The position numbers and the translations under genes are program-made. Positions 6,982 through 15,239 of a stretch of DNA of 24,176 nt are shown here, one piece after another. The notes below the pieces were generated by a model. It made no database searches. It saw only the letters and a program-made list of their open reading frames with translations, and had not been told where the DNA came from. The stretch is from the NCBI RefSeq assembly GCF_001279005.1, contig NZ_LGCN01000249.1, positions 1-24,176 of the forward strand, read 5' to 3'. This stretch comes from Streptomyces caelestis. GTDB lineage: Bacteria; Actinomycetota; Actinomycetes; Streptomycetales; Streptomycetaceae. Numbering within the stretch: position 1 is the first letter of the stretch; each line of letters begins with the position of its first letter.

Positions 6982-7737
6982 TCAGCCCCGGACCCCGCAC
7001 AGGTGCAGCAGCGCCGCCACTCCCCGGTAGGGGTCCGTACGGCCGGCCCGGTCCTCGACCGCGAGCAGGGCGTCGAGGTCGTCCGGAAACACCGCGTCCG
7101 CCGCCGCCGTGTCCGTGAAGACCCGCACCCCGTACCACGTGTGCAACGGCGCCCCGATCCCCGCGAGCGTCGACGTCAGCCTCTTCAGCCCGTACGCCGT
7201 CGTGCAGAAGCCCGCCAGCGCCCCGGCCCAGTCGCCGGACAGACCGGCCCGCATCGCCGGCGCGTCCCCGTTGCGCACCAGCAGGGACAACAGGCCCCCG
7301 GGCGCGAGCATCCGTGCCATCCCCGCCAGCAGCGCGTCCGGCTCCTCGACGTCCATGAGCACGCCATGACACAACACGACGTCGAAGCTGCCCGGCAGGA
7401 AGTGCACACCGGTGTCCCCGGCGTGGCCCTCGATGATCCGCATCCGCTCCCGGATGCCCTCCGGCTCCCCGGCGAACGCCTCCCGCGCGGCGGAGATCAT
7501 CGTCGCGTCCTGCTCGACGCCGGTCACCTGGTGACCGGCCCGGGCCAGCCGCAGCGCCTGCGTCCCTCGGCCCATGCCCACGTCGAGCACCCGCAGGCGC
7601 CGCCCGACCGGGAAGCGCCCGACGATCTGCTCCTCCAGCTGGCGGGCCACCAGCTCCTCCCGGACGACGTCGCGCAGACCGCCGGGCCCGCTCGGCAGAC
7701 CCGGGGCCGCGCCGTCCGTGAACGGCGTGGCGCTCAG
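6982..7737 (-). CDS. Class I SAM-dependent methyltransferase, probable CTG start
   Basis: About 251 residues. The N-terminal LRDVVREELVARQLEEQI segment leads into motif I (VLDVGMGRGTQALRLA), then an acidic strand end (VTGVEQD), IIEGHAGD and FDVVLCHGVLMDVEEPD, an ordinary SAM-binding fold. The substrate is unknown. No ATG, GTG or TTG fits the expected start, because the conserved segment begins before the GTG codons at residues 24-25. A CTG at 7737 does fit: GGGGAG lies 5 bp upstream, and the CTG overlaps the TGA stop of the DUF3043 gene as CTGA, the usual shape of translational coupling with C in place of A. The two genes form one minus-strand operon. Domain assignment is firm; the start is inferred. 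Confidence 0.85.
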   Translation of the reverse strand: MSATPFTDGAAPGLPSGPGGLRDVVREELVARQLEEQIVGRFPVGRRLRVLDVGMGRGTQALRLARAGHQVTGVEQDATMISAAREAFAGEPEGIRERMRIIEGHAGDTGVHFLPGSFDVVLCHGVLMDVEEPDALLAGMARMLAPGGLLSLLVRNGDAPAMRAGLSGDWAGALAGFCTTAYGLKRLTSTLAGIGAPLHTWYGVRVFTDTAAADAVFPDDLDALLAVEDRAGRTDPYRGVAALLHLCGVRG

Positions 7738-8333
7738 GGCCGCTCCCCGCGCTTGACCTGGGGCTTGGGCAGCCGCAGCCGGCGCATCTGGAGCGAGCGC
7801 ATCAGCGCGTAGGCCACCGCACCGCGCCGGTTGTCGTCGGGGAAGCGCTCCGCCAGCCGCTTCTTCAACCGGAAGCCGGTCACGATCGAGTCGAGGACGA
7901 TCATCACGATCACCACGAGCCACAGCAGCAGCGCGACGTTCTGCAGCTGCGGCACCTGGATCATGCTCAGCACCAGGATGATCACGGCCATCGGCAGGAA
8001 GTACTCCGCGATGTTGAACCGCGAGTCCACGAAATCACGCGCGAACCGGCGCACCGGCCCCTTGTCCCGGGCGGGCAGATAGCGCTCGTCGCCGCTGGCC
8101 AGCGCCTGGCGCTGACGCTCCAGCGCGGCACGGCGCTCCTCACGCTGCCGCTTGGCGGCCTCCTTGCGCGTCATCGACGTATGGGCGACGCTGCGACGCT
8201 GCGACTGGGCCACGCTCCGCTTGGGCGTGGGGCGGCCCTTCGGGGCCTCCGGATGACGGGTCTGATGGGAGCCGGTCACCGTCGCCTTGTCGGCGAGCGG
8301 TGCCTTCTCTTCCTTGGCGCGGCTACGGAACAC
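7734..8333 (-). CDS. DUF3043 family membrane protein
   Basis: 199 residues. The N-terminal half is polar and very basic (KEEKAPLADKATV, PEAPKGRPTPKRS, MTRKEAAKRQREERR), then comes YLPARDKGPVRRFARDFVDSRF. Two membrane helices follow (AEYFLPMAVIILVLSMI and NVALLLWLVVIVMIVLDSIV), then a conserved basic C-terminus (RRGAVAYALMRSLQMRRLRL). This matches the actinobacterial DUF3043 family, of unknown function; the mycobacterial member sits beside cobT too, as I recall. GTG 8333 is chosen because the family starts at VFRSRAKEEKAP; an ORF extends 117 codons upstream without family character. TACCCT lies 8 bp upstream, so transcription may be leaderless. It overlaps the downstream methyltransferase by 4 bp and is divergent from pspA. 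Confidence 0.9.
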   Translation of the reverse strand: MFRSRAKEEKAPLADKATVTGSHQTRHPEAPKGRPTPKRSVAQSQRRSVAHTSMTRKEAAKRQREERRAALERQRQALASGDERYLPARDKGPVRRFARDFVDSRFNIAEYFLPMAVIILVLSMIQVPQLQNVALLLWLVVIVMIVLDSIVTGFRLKKRLAERFPDDNRRGAVAYALMRSLQMRRLRLPKPQVKRGERP

Positions 8334-8631
8334 AAAACCCAAGGGTACGGGGTGCCCGGGGTTGGACCCCAGCCCCCTGGGGAACGATCCGGCAACACCG
8401 GACGTCTCCCAAAGGACAGAGGGGACGTCGTACGGGGCTCCGGGTGGTCCGTCCGTCCGGCCGGCCTCGGGGATCACTCTCCTCCCTGCGCCGGAGCGGG
8501 AGGATGCCCGGTCGTCCTTGGGGATGAGCGCATCCGTCCCCGAACAGTGCGGTAATGGATGCGGGGCCCGTACTGTGGGTTCTGTCGCAGGTGCTGGAGC
8601 CGGATCGGTCAGAAGGGGGCGCGCGAAGCCC
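8334..8631. other. 298-bp divergent regulatory region before pspA
   Basis: No gene is seen. At the left edge, TACCCT (8342-8347, minus strand) is a candidate -10 for the DUF3043 gene. The 8360-8385 stretch holds short G/C inverted repeats. TACTGT at 8571-8576 is a possible -10 for pspA, which would leave a leader of about 50 nt. I cannot define a specific operator for the response regulator here. Confidence 0.4.
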
Positions 8632-9429
8632 ATGAGCGGTGTCATGAAGCGTATGGGGATGATCTTCCGCGCGAAGGCGAACAAGGCCCTGGACAGGGCC
8701 GAGGACCCGCGCGAGACCCTCGATTACTCGTACCAGAAGCAGCTGGAGCTGCTCCAGAAGGTCCGTCGCGGTGTCGCCGACGTGGCCACCTCGCGCAAGC
8801 GCCTGGAGCTCCAGCTCAACCAACTGCAGTCCCAGTGGGGCAAGCTGGAGGACCAGGGCCGCAAGGCGCTCGCGCTGGGCCGTGAGGACCTGGCGCGCGA
8901 GGCCCTCTCCCGCCGCGCCGCGCTCCAGCAGCAGGTGACGGACCTGGAGACGCAGCACGCCACGCTGCAGGGCGAGGAGGAGAAGCTCACCCTCGCGGCC
9001 CAGCGCCTCCAGGCCAAGGTGGACGCCTTCCGCACCAAGAAGGAGACCATCAAGGCCACCTACACCGCGGCCCAGGCCCAGACCCGGATCGGCGAGGCCT
9101 TCTCCGGCATCTCCGAGGAGATGGGCGACGTCGGCCTGGCCATCCAGCGGGCCGAGGACAAGACCGCCCAGCTCCAGGCGAGGGCCGGCGCGATCGACGA
9201 ACTGCTCGCCTCCGGCGCCCTGGACGACCAGTCCGGCATGCACAAGGACGACATCCAGGCCGAGCTGGACCGGCTCTCCGGTGGTACGGATGTAGAGCTG
9301 GAACTGCAGCGCATGAAGGCCGAGCTGGCCGGAGGCCCGTCCGGCGGGCAGCAGGCCATCGAGGGCGGCACCGGTCAGCAGCAGCCCCAGCAGCAGTCGC
9401 AGGACACCCCGCGCTTCGACAAGCAGTAG
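8632..9429 (+). CDS. pspA: PspA/IM30 (phage shock protein A) family membrane-stress protein
   Basis: 265 residues, mostly coiled coil. The N-terminal amphipathic helix (MSGVMKRMGMIFRAKANKALDR) is the membrane-binding part. Long heptad-rich helices follow (EDPRETLDYSYQKQLELLQK, then LELQLNQLQSQWGKLEDQ). The end is Gln-rich and disordered (GQQQPQQQSQ). PspA proteins are ESCRT-III-like and assemble on damaged membrane to limit proton leakage. The Gln-rich tail is longer than in enterobacterial PspA but usual in Streptomyces. ATG 8632 is used because it keeps the full amphipathic helix; ATG 8644 is in frame. It heads a run of five same-strand genes, with a small PspA-associated gene 20 bp downstream. 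Confidence 0.95.
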   Translation: MSGVMKRMGMIFRAKANKALDRAEDPRETLDYSYQKQLELLQKVRRGVADVATSRKRLELQLNQLQSQWGKLEDQGRKALALGREDLAREALSRRAALQQQVTDLETQHATLQGEEEKLTLAAQRLQAKVDAFRTKKETIKATYTAAQAQTRIGEAFSGISEEMGDVGLAIQRAEDKTAQLQARAGAIDELLASGALDDQSGMHKDDIQAELDRLSGGTDVELELQRMKAELAGGPSGGQQAIEGGTGQQQPQQQSQDTPRFDKQ

Positions 9430-9449
9430 CCCACGCCGAGGAGGGCGAC

Positions 9450-9734
9450 ATGATCGTACGGATCATGGGGGAGGGGCAGGTGAGGCTGGCCGAGAGCCGG
9501 CTCGCCGAGCTGGACCAGCTGGACGAGGAACTGCTCGCCGAGATGGAGAACGGCGACGGGCCGGGCTTCCGCGCGACCTTGAAGGCGCTGCTGGCCAAGG
9601 TCCACGAGCTCGGCGAGCCCCTGCCGGACGACTCCCTGGAGCCCTCCGACCTGATCCTCCCGTCCCCCGACGCGTCGCTCGAGGAGGTCCAGGACCTCCT
9701 GAGCGACGACGGCCTGATCCCGGGAACGACATAA
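9450..9734 (+). CDS. PspA-associated small protein (PspAA-like)
   Basis: 94 residues beginning MIVRIMGEGQVRL, then a helical, acidic middle (LDQLDEELLAEMENGD) and a Pro/Asp-rich end (EPSDLILPSPDASLEEVQDL). The opening IVRI-GEGQ strand, small size and position directly after pspA match the PspAA family described beside PspA in actinobacteria and archaea. Its biochemical role is not established; partnering with PspA is the working idea. GAGGAGGG lies 4 bp before the ATG, a strong ribosome binding site, and the gap from pspA is 20 bp, so the two are co-transcribed. Next downstream is a repeat-bearing 204-bp gap and the sensor kinase. Confidence 0.85.
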   Translation: MIVRIMGEGQVRLAESRLAELDQLDEELLAEMENGDGPGFRATLKALLAKVHELGEPLPDDSLEPSDLILPSPDASLEEVQDLLSDDGLIPGTT

Positions 9735-9775
9735 CCGCGGGCAGTCGTGCCGCAGGGGCGGCACGGGTGGGCGAT

Positions 9776-9815
9776 GGGGGTCCCCCCGCTCGAGCGGAGC
9801 CGAGAGTGGGGGAGG
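9776..9815. repeat. Dispersed Streptomyces intergenic repeat with imperfect hairpin
   Basis: It begins GGGGGTCCCCCCGCTCGAGC, and a GAGAGTGGGGGA part pairs back with the CCCCC run. I recall this element as highly repeated between Streptomyces genes. Here it sits after the PspAA-like gene, where it may end or process the pspA transcript. Confidence 0.6.
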
Positions 9816-9844
9816 CACCCCGCGAACGCCGGGCTGCGCCACCC

Positions 9845-9898
9845 CACCCGGGCCGGAGCACCCCCGGTCGCCACCCGGGCCGGAGCACCCCCGGCCGC
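9845..9898. repeat. Two-copy 27-bp tandem repeat
   Basis: Units 9845-9871 and 9872-9898 are adjacent and differ at one base (T 9868 against C 9895). Each contains CACCCGGGCCGGAGC then a C/G run. It lies 41 bp before the kinase start. The arrangement may be a doubled binding site or simply a slippage duplication. Confidence 0.65.
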
Positions 9899-9938
9899 CA
9901 TCCGCCCGGCCGCCGGCCTCCGGCTACCGTAAACAGCC

Positions 9939-11162
9939 GTGAGCACCCTGACCCGCGCCCGGTGCCGCGCACGGGCACACCCCTTCGCACTGGACGCGGC
10001 CCTGGCCGCAGGCGTCCTCGTGTGCATGGTGGCCGGCTCCTTCGTCGAGCCGCACGGCCCCGAGGGCGTCAGATGGGGGCTGCGCACACCCGACCCGCTC
10101 AGCCTCGTCCTCATGGCCCTCGGCGCCACCGCGCTGGTCCTCCGCCGCCGCGCCCCCCGCACCGTGCTCGCCCTCGCCGGCGGCGCCTCCGTCGTGGAGT
10201 CCGTCACCGGGGACCCCCGCGCCCCCGTCGCCATGTGCGCCGTGGTCGCGCTCTACACCGTCGCCTCCACCACCGACCGCCCCACCACCTGGCGGATCGG
10301 CCTGCTCACCATGACCGTCCTCACCGGCGTGGCGATGGCGGTCGGCCCGCTGCCCTGGTACGCCCAGGAGAACCTGGCGATCTTCGCCTGGACCGGCATC
10401 GGCGCCACCGCCGGGGACGCCGTCCGCAGCCGCCGCGCCTTCGTCCAGGCCATCCGGGAGCGCGCCGAACGGGCCGAGCGCACCCGCGAGGAGGAGGCCC
10501 GCCGCCGCGTCGCCGAGGAGCGCCTGCGCATCGCCCGCGATCTGCACGACGTGGTCGCCCACCACATCGCCCTGGTCAACGTCCAGGCCGGAGTGGCCGC
10601 CCACGTCATGGACAAGCGGCCCGACCAGGCCAAGGAGGCCCTCGCCCACGTCCGCGAGGCCAGCCGCTCCGCGCTGGGCGAGCTGCGGGCCACCGTCGGC
10701 CTGCTGCGCCAGTCCGGTGACCCGGAGGCCCCCACCGAACCCGCGCCCGGCCTCGACCGCCTCGACGAACTCGCCGGCACCTTCCGCAGCGCCGGACTGC
10801 GCGTCGAGGTCGCCCGCGGCGACGAGGGCGCCGGCCTGCCCGCCGCCGTCGACCTGGCCGCGTACCGGATCGTCCAGGAGGCCCTGACCAACGTGCGGAA
10901 GCACGCCGGCGCCGACGCGCGGGCCGAGGTCAGCGTCGTACGCGTCGGACCCCACATCGAGATCACCGTCCTCGACGACGGCGCCGGCGGGGACCTCGAC
11001 CACGCCCCCGGCGGCGGGCACGGGCTGCTCGGCATGCGCGAGCGCGTCACCGCGCTGCGCGGCACCCTCACCACCGGCCCCCGCTACGGCGGCGGTTTCC
11101 GCGTCCATGCGATCCTGCCCGTCGAGCCCCGCACGTCCGCGCCCCAGGACAACAGCCCGTGA
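9939..11162 (+). CDS. Sensor histidine kinase, NarL/DesK-type (HisKA_3)
   Basis: 407 residues. Four or five membrane helices occupy residues ~10-150 with short loops, so there is no large external sensor domain. A charged linker (AERAERTREEEARRR) leads to the HisKA_3 box with phospho-acceptor H203 in RIARDLHDVVAHH. The ATPase domain has VQEALTNVRKHA (N box), VLDDGAGG and GGGHGLLGMRERV (G boxes). Intramembrane-type sensing of envelope state fits both this topology and the pspA neighbourhood, as in LiaS-type kinases; the stimulus is inferred. The partner regulator follows 22 bp downstream. GTG 9939 has no ribosome binding site; TACCGT lies 8 bp upstream, so it may have its own near-leaderless promoter. 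Confidence 0.93.
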   Translation: MSTLTRARCRARAHPFALDAALAAGVLVCMVAGSFVEPHGPEGVRWGLRTPDPLSLVLMALGATALVLRRRAPRTVLALAGGASVVESVTGDPRAPVAMCAVVALYTVASTTDRPTTWRIGLLTMTVLTGVAMAVGPLPWYAQENLAIFAWTGIGATAGDAVRSRRAFVQAIRERAERAERTREEEARRRVAEERLRIARDLHDVVAHHIALVNVQAGVAAHVMDKRPDQAKEALAHVREASRSALGELRATVGLLRQSGDPEAPTEPAPGLDRLDELAGTFRSAGLRVEVARGDEGAGLPAAVDLAAYRIVQEALTNVRKHAGADARAEVSVVRVGPHIEITVLDDGAGGDLDHAPGGGHGLLGMRERVTALRGTLTTGPRYGGGFRVHAILPVEPRTSAPQDNSP

Positions 11163-11184
11163 CCATCGCCCCGTTGGAGTCCGT

Positions 11185-11868
11185 ATGACGATCCGTGTCC
11201 TGCTCGCCGACGACCAGGCACTGCTGCGCAGCGCCTTCCGGGTGCTCGTCGACTCCGAGCCGGACATGGAGGTGGTGGGCGAGGCGTCCGACGGCGCGGA
11301 GGCGGTCCGGCTGGCCCGGGAGGAGCGCGCCGACGTCGTCCTCATGGACATCCGGATGCCCGGCACCGACGGACTCGCCGCCACCCGCATGATCAGCGCG
11401 GACCCGGAACTCGCGGGGGTCCGGGTGGTGATACTGACGACCTTCGAGGTCGACGACTACGTGGTGCAGTCGCTGCGGGCCGGCGCCTCCGGTTTCCTCG
11501 GCAAGGGCTCCGAACCGGACGAGATGCTGAACGCCGTCCGGATCGCCGCCGAGGGGGAGGCGCTGCTGTCCCCGGCGGCCACCAAGGGCCTGATCGCCCG
11601 TTTCCTCGCCCAGGAGGGCCCGTCCGGAGGGGACCACGACCCGGCCCGCGCCGAGCGACTGGACTCGCTGACCGGGCGCGAGCGCGAGGTGCTGGTCCAG
11701 GTGGCCGGCGGGCACTCCAACGACGAGATCGCCGAACGCCTGGAGGTCAGTCCGCTGACCGTGAAGACCCACGTCAACCGGGCCATGGCCAAGCTGGGCG
11801 CCCGCGACCGGGCCCAGCTGGTGGTCATCGCCTACGAGTCGGGGCTGGTCCGTCCGAGGGTGGAGTGA
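11185..11868 (+). CDS. LuxR/NarL-family response regulator
   Basis: 227 residues. The receiver domain has the acidic pair in VLLADDQALLRSAF, the phospho-acceptor D55 in VVLMDIRMPGTDG, a Thr-containing LTTF strand and GFLGKGS with its Lys. The C-terminal helix-turn-helix is LTGREREVLVQVAGGHSNDEIAERLEVSPLTVKTHVNRAM, usual for NarL regulators. GGAG 5 bp before ATG 11185 supports the start; 22 bp separate it from the kinase, so the pair is one operon. Likely targets are the flanking pspA and RND transporter genes, judged from position only. The transporter's 162-bp upstream gap holds hairpins that could contain its site. Confidence 0.95.
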   Translation: MTIRVLLADDQALLRSAFRVLVDSEPDMEVVGEASDGAEAVRLAREERADVVLMDIRMPGTDGLAATRMISADPELAGVRVVILTTFEVDDYVVQSLRAGASGFLGKGSEPDEMLNAVRIAAEGEALLSPAATKGLIARFLAQEGPSGGDHDPARAERLDSLTGREREVLVQVAGGHSNDEIAERLEVSPLTVKTHVNRAMAKLGARDRAQLVVIAYESGLVRPRVE

Positions 11869-11991
11869 GCCCCGCGGGGCGTACTGCGGCGGGAGTAGGC
11901 GCCGCATGAGGGATGGGACCTCGGGCCTACGGATCGGCCCCCGTCGATGCCCCAGGGTGTAGAGCGGGCGCCCACTCGCGCGCGTCCGCTC
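11869..11991. promoter_or_regulatory. Inverted repeats between the regulator and RND genes
   Basis: GCCCCGCGGGGC (11869-11880) is a perfect palindrome right after the regulator stop. GAGCGGGCGC (11962-11971) pairs with GCGTCCGCTC (11982-11991) with one mismatch around a 10-nt loop, 39 bp before the RND start. The first may be a terminator; the second lies where an operator or leader hairpin would be. Confidence 0.4.
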
Positions 11992-12030
11992 TTCGGACTT
12001 CTGCCGATCCACGGAAAAGAGACCCTGACC

Positions 12031-15000
12031 ATGTCCTGGCTGTCCAGATTCAGCCTCGCGCAACGGGCGCTGATCGGACTGATGTCGATCATCGCGCTCG
12101 TCTTCGGGGCGATCGCGATACCCCAGCTCAAGCAGCAGCTGCTGCCGACCATCGAACTGCCCATGGTGTCCGTGATCGCCCCCTACCAGGGCGCGTCCCC
12201 GGACGTGGTGGAGAAGCAGGTCGTCGAACCCATCGAGGACAGCCTGGAGGCCGTCGACGGCATCTCCGGCGTCACCTCGACGGCGAGCGAGGGCAACGCC
12301 GTGATCATGGCGTCCTTCGACTACGGCAACGACACCCAGCAGCTCGTCGCCGACGTCCAGCAGGCCGTCAACCGGGCCGGCGCCTTCCTCCCGGAGGACG
12401 TCGACCCGCAGGTCGTCGCCGGCTCCACGGACGACATCCCGGCCGTGGTGCTCGCCGTCACCTCCGGCAAGGACCAGCAGGCGCTCGCCGACCAGCTCGA
12501 CCGGACCGTGGTGCCCGCGCTGGAGGGCATCGACGGCGTCGGCCAGGTCACCGTGGACGGCGTGCGCGACGTCCAGGTCACCGTCACCCCCGACGACGCG
12601 AAGCTGGCGAAGGCCGGGCTCACCGCCCAGTCGCTCTCCGCGGCCCTCCAGGCCGGCGGGGCGACCGTCCCGGCGGGCTCCTTCGACGAGGACGGCGCCA
12701 ACCGCACCGTCCAGGTCGGCGGCGGCTTCACCTCGCTGAAGCAGATCGAGGACCTGAGGGTCGCCGGCGAGCCGGGCAAGGGGAAGCCGGTCCGCCTCGG
12801 GGACGTCGCCACGGTGAAGGAGGAGGAGGCCAGGGCCGACTCCCTCACCCGCACCAACGGCAGGCCCAGCCTCGCGGTGATGGCGACCATGGACCACGAC
12901 GGCAGCGCGGTCGCCATCTCGGAGGCGGTCGAGGAGAAGCTGCCCGGCCTGCGCCAGGACCTCGGTGAGGGCGCCACCCTCACCGTCGTCAGCGATCAGG
13001 GTCCAGCGGTCTCCCAGGCCATCGAGGGCCTGACCACCGAGGGCGCCCTCGGTCTGCTCTTCGCCGTCCTGGTGATCCTGGTCTTCCTGGCGTCGGTCCG
13101 CTCGACCCTCGTCACGGCGGTCTCCATCCCGCTGTCCGTGGTCCTCGCCCTGATCGTGCTGTGGACGCGCGACCTGTCGCTGAACATGCTGACGCTGGGC
13201 GCGCTGACCATCGCCATCGGCCGGGTCGTGGACGACTCGATCGTGGTCCTGGAGAACATCAAGCGGCACCTCGGCTACGGCGAGGAGCGCCAGTCGGCGA
13301 TCATGAACGCGGTGCGCGAGGTGGCGGGCGCGGTGACGTCCTCGACGCTCACCACGGTCGCCGTGTTCCTGCCGATCGGCCTGGTCGGCGGCATGGTGGG
13401 CGAGCTGTTCGGCTCCTTCAGCCTCACCGTCACGGCGGCGCTGCTGGCGTCCCTGCTGGTGTCGCTGACGGTCGTGCCCGTCCTGTCGTACTGGTTCCTG
13501 CGGGCCCCGAAGGGCACCCCGGAGGACGCCGAGGAGGCGCGCAGGATCGCCGAGGAGAAGGAGGCCAGCAGCCGCCTCCAGCGTCTCTACGTCCCCGTGC
13601 TGCGCTTCGCCACCCGGCGCAGGCTGACCAGCGTGGCCATCGCGCTCGTCGTCCTGGTCGTCACCTTCGCCATGGCGCCGCTGCTGAAGACCAACTTCTT
13701 CGACGCGGGCGAGCAGCAGGTGCTCACCGTCCGGCAGGAGCTGAAGCCCGGCACCGGTCTGGCCGCGACCGACGCCCAGGCGCGGAAGGTCGAGAAGCTG
13801 CTCGGCGACACCGAGGGCGTCAAGGACTACCAGGTGACCATCGGCTCGTCCGGCTGGATGGCGGCCTTCGGCGGCGGTACGGACACCAACCAGGCGACGT
13901 ACCAGGTGATGCTGGAGGACGACGCGTCCTCCGAGGACGTGACGGACAGCCTGGAGAAGGGCCTCGGCGGACTCGACGGCATCGGCACCACCACCATCGC
14001 GGCCGGTGACGGCTTCGGCAGCCAGGACCTGAGCGTCGTCGTCAAGGCGGCCGACGCTCAGGCGCTGCGCAAGGCGGCGGACCAGGTCCGGGACGCGGTG
14101 GCCTCCCTGGACGACGTCACGGACGTCACCAGCGACCTGGCGCAGAGCGTGCCCCGGGTCTCGGTGAAGGCCGACGACAAGGCCGCCGCGGCCGGTTTCA
14201 CCGACCAGACCCTCGGCGCGGCCGTCACGCAGGCGGTGAGGGGCACCCCGGCCGCCAAGGCGGTCCTCGACGACACCGAGCGCGACGTCGTCATCCGCTC
14301 GGCCCAGCCGGCCACCACCCTGGACGAGCTGAGGAATCTGCGCCTGGGCCCGGTGAAGCTGGGCGACATCGCCACCGTCGAGCTGGTGGACGGCCCCGTC
14401 TCCATGACCCGGATCGACGGCCAGCGCTCGGCCACCGTCACCGCGAAGCCGGTCGGTGACGACACCGGCGCCGTGGGCAAGGACCTCCAGAAGAAGATCG
14501 ACGAGCTGAAGCTGCCCGCGGGCGCGACGGCCGAGATCGGCGGTGTGACCCAGGACCAGGAAGAGGCACAGCTCAACCTGGCCCTGGCGATGCTGGCCGC
14601 GATCGCGATCGTCTTCATGCTGCTGGTCGGCACCTTCCGGTCGCTCGTCCAGCCGCTGATCCTGCTGGTGTCCGTCCCGTTCGCGGCGACCGGCGCCATC
14701 GGCCTGCTGCTGGTCACGGGCACCCCGATGGGCATCCCGGCGATGATCGGCATGCTGATGCTGATCGGCATCGTGGTCACCAACGCGATCGTGCTGATCG
14801 ACCTGATCAACCAGTACCGCAGGCAGGGCCACGGCGTCGTCGAGGCCGTGCTGGAGGGCGGCCGCCACCGTCTGCGGCCGATCCTGATGACGGCCCTGGC
14901 GACCGTCTTCGCCCTGCTCCCGATGGCGCTGGGCGTCACCGGCGAGGGCGGCTTCATCGCCCAGCCGCTGGCCGTGGTGGTGATCGGCGGTCTGATCACG

Positions 15001-15150
15001 TCGACCCTGCTCACCCTGCTGCTGGTCCCGACGCTCTACACGATGCTGGAGCTCGGCAAGGAGCGCCGCGCGAAGAAGCGGGCGGCGAGGAAGGACGCGG
15101 CGGCGCAGGAGCCGGAGGCTTCGAAGGAGCCCGCCCCGGCGCAGGTCTGA
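12031..15150 (+). CDS. RND-family efflux transporter (AcrB/SwrC-like, single polypeptide)
   Basis: 1039 residues with the duplicated RND plan: TM1 near residue 20, a large external loop, a helix bundle at ~340-500, TM7 near 540, a second loop, and the last bundle from ~850. The proton-relay Asp pair is present as D401-D402 in GRVVDDSIVVLEN. The TM10 Lys of AcrB is replaced by Thr (T917 in GIVVTNAIVLIDL), as in Gram-positive relatives such as SwrC. It would export amphiphiles or drugs from the membrane by proton antiport. No periplasmic adaptor or outer channel gene is near, as expected. ATG 12031 follows AAAAGAG and fits the usual MSWLSRFSLAQRALIG opening; an in-frame ATG at 11947 is less likely. 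Confidence 0.95.
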   Translation: MSWLSRFSLAQRALIGLMSIIALVFGAIAIPQLKQQLLPTIELPMVSVIAPYQGASPDVVEKQVVEPIEDSLEAVDGISGVTSTASEGNAVIMASFDYGNDTQQLVADVQQAVNRAGAFLPEDVDPQVVAGSTDDIPAVVLAVTSGKDQQALADQLDRTVVPALEGIDGVGQVTVDGVRDVQVTVTPDDAKLAKAGLTAQSLSAALQAGGATVPAGSFDEDGANRTVQVGGGFTSLKQIEDLRVAGEPGKGKPVRLGDVATVKEEEARADSLTRTNGRPSLAVMATMDHDGSAVAISEAVEEKLPGLRQDLGEGATLTVVSDQGPAVSQAIEGLTTEGALGLLFAVLVILVFLASVRSTLVTAVSIPLSVVLALIVLWTRDLSLNMLTLGALTIAIGRVVDDSIVVLENIKRHLGYGEERQSAIMNAVREVAGAVTSSTLTTVAVFLPIGLVGGMVGELFGSFSLTVTAALLASLLVSLTVVPVLSYWFLRAPKGTPEDAEEARRIAEEKEASSRLQRLYVPVLRFATRRRLTSVAIALVVLVVTFAMAPLLKTNFFDAGEQQVLTVRQELKPGTGLAATDAQARKVEKLLGDTEGVKDYQVTIGSSGWMAAFGGGTDTNQATYQVMLEDDASSEDVTDSLEKGLGGLDGIGTTTIAAGDGFGSQDLSVVVKAADAQALRKAADQVRDAVASLDDVTDVTSDLAQSVPRVSVKADDKAAAAGFTDQTLGAAVTQAVRGTPAAKAVLDDTERDVVIRSAQPATTLDELRNLRLGPVKLGDIATVELVDGPVSMTRIDGQRSATVTAKPVGDDTGAVGKDLQKKIDELKLPAGATAEIGGVTQDQEEAQLNLALAMLAAIAIVFMLLVGTFRSLVQPLILLVSVPFAATGAIGLLLVTGTPMGIPAMIGMLMLIGIVVTNAIVLIDLINQYRRQGHGVVEAVLEGGRHRLRPILMTALATVFALLPMALGVTGEGGFIAQPLAVVVIGGLITSTLLTLLLVPTLYTMLELGKERRAKKRAARKDAAAQEPEASKEPAPAQV

Positions 15151-15164
15151 CGCCCCTGGGACGA

Positions 15165-15210
15165 CGGAGGCCCCCGCCCGGCACCGGAAGGCGCCGGGCG
15201 GGGGCCTCCG
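15165..15210. terminator. Strong bidirectional terminator between RND gene and nadA
   Basis: A perfect 18-bp stem (CGGAGGCCCCCGCCCGGC and its complement at 15193-15210). After an A:C mismatch, CC and GG close a GGAA tetraloop. It lies 14 bp after the RND stop and 29 bp before the nadA end. Confidence 0.85.
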
Positions 15211-15239
15211 CCATGCCGTGCCCCGCGGGGGCGGCCCGT

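Noticed and set aside
7734..8684. A 316-aa version of the DUF3043 protein starting at 8684
   Set aside because: The extra 117 residues lack family similarity, have poor composition, and would overlap the pspA start on the other strand. GTG 8333 matches the usual family opening.
9845..9898. A CRISPR-like array
   Set aside because: Only two directly adjacent 27-bp units without spacers and with no cas gene nearby.
12031..15150. RND gene as an MmpL-type lipid exporter
   Set aside because: The DD pair in TM4, the GIVVTNAIVLID TM10 segment and the 1039-aa AcrB-like two-loop plan fit the HAE1/SwrC group, not MmpL.
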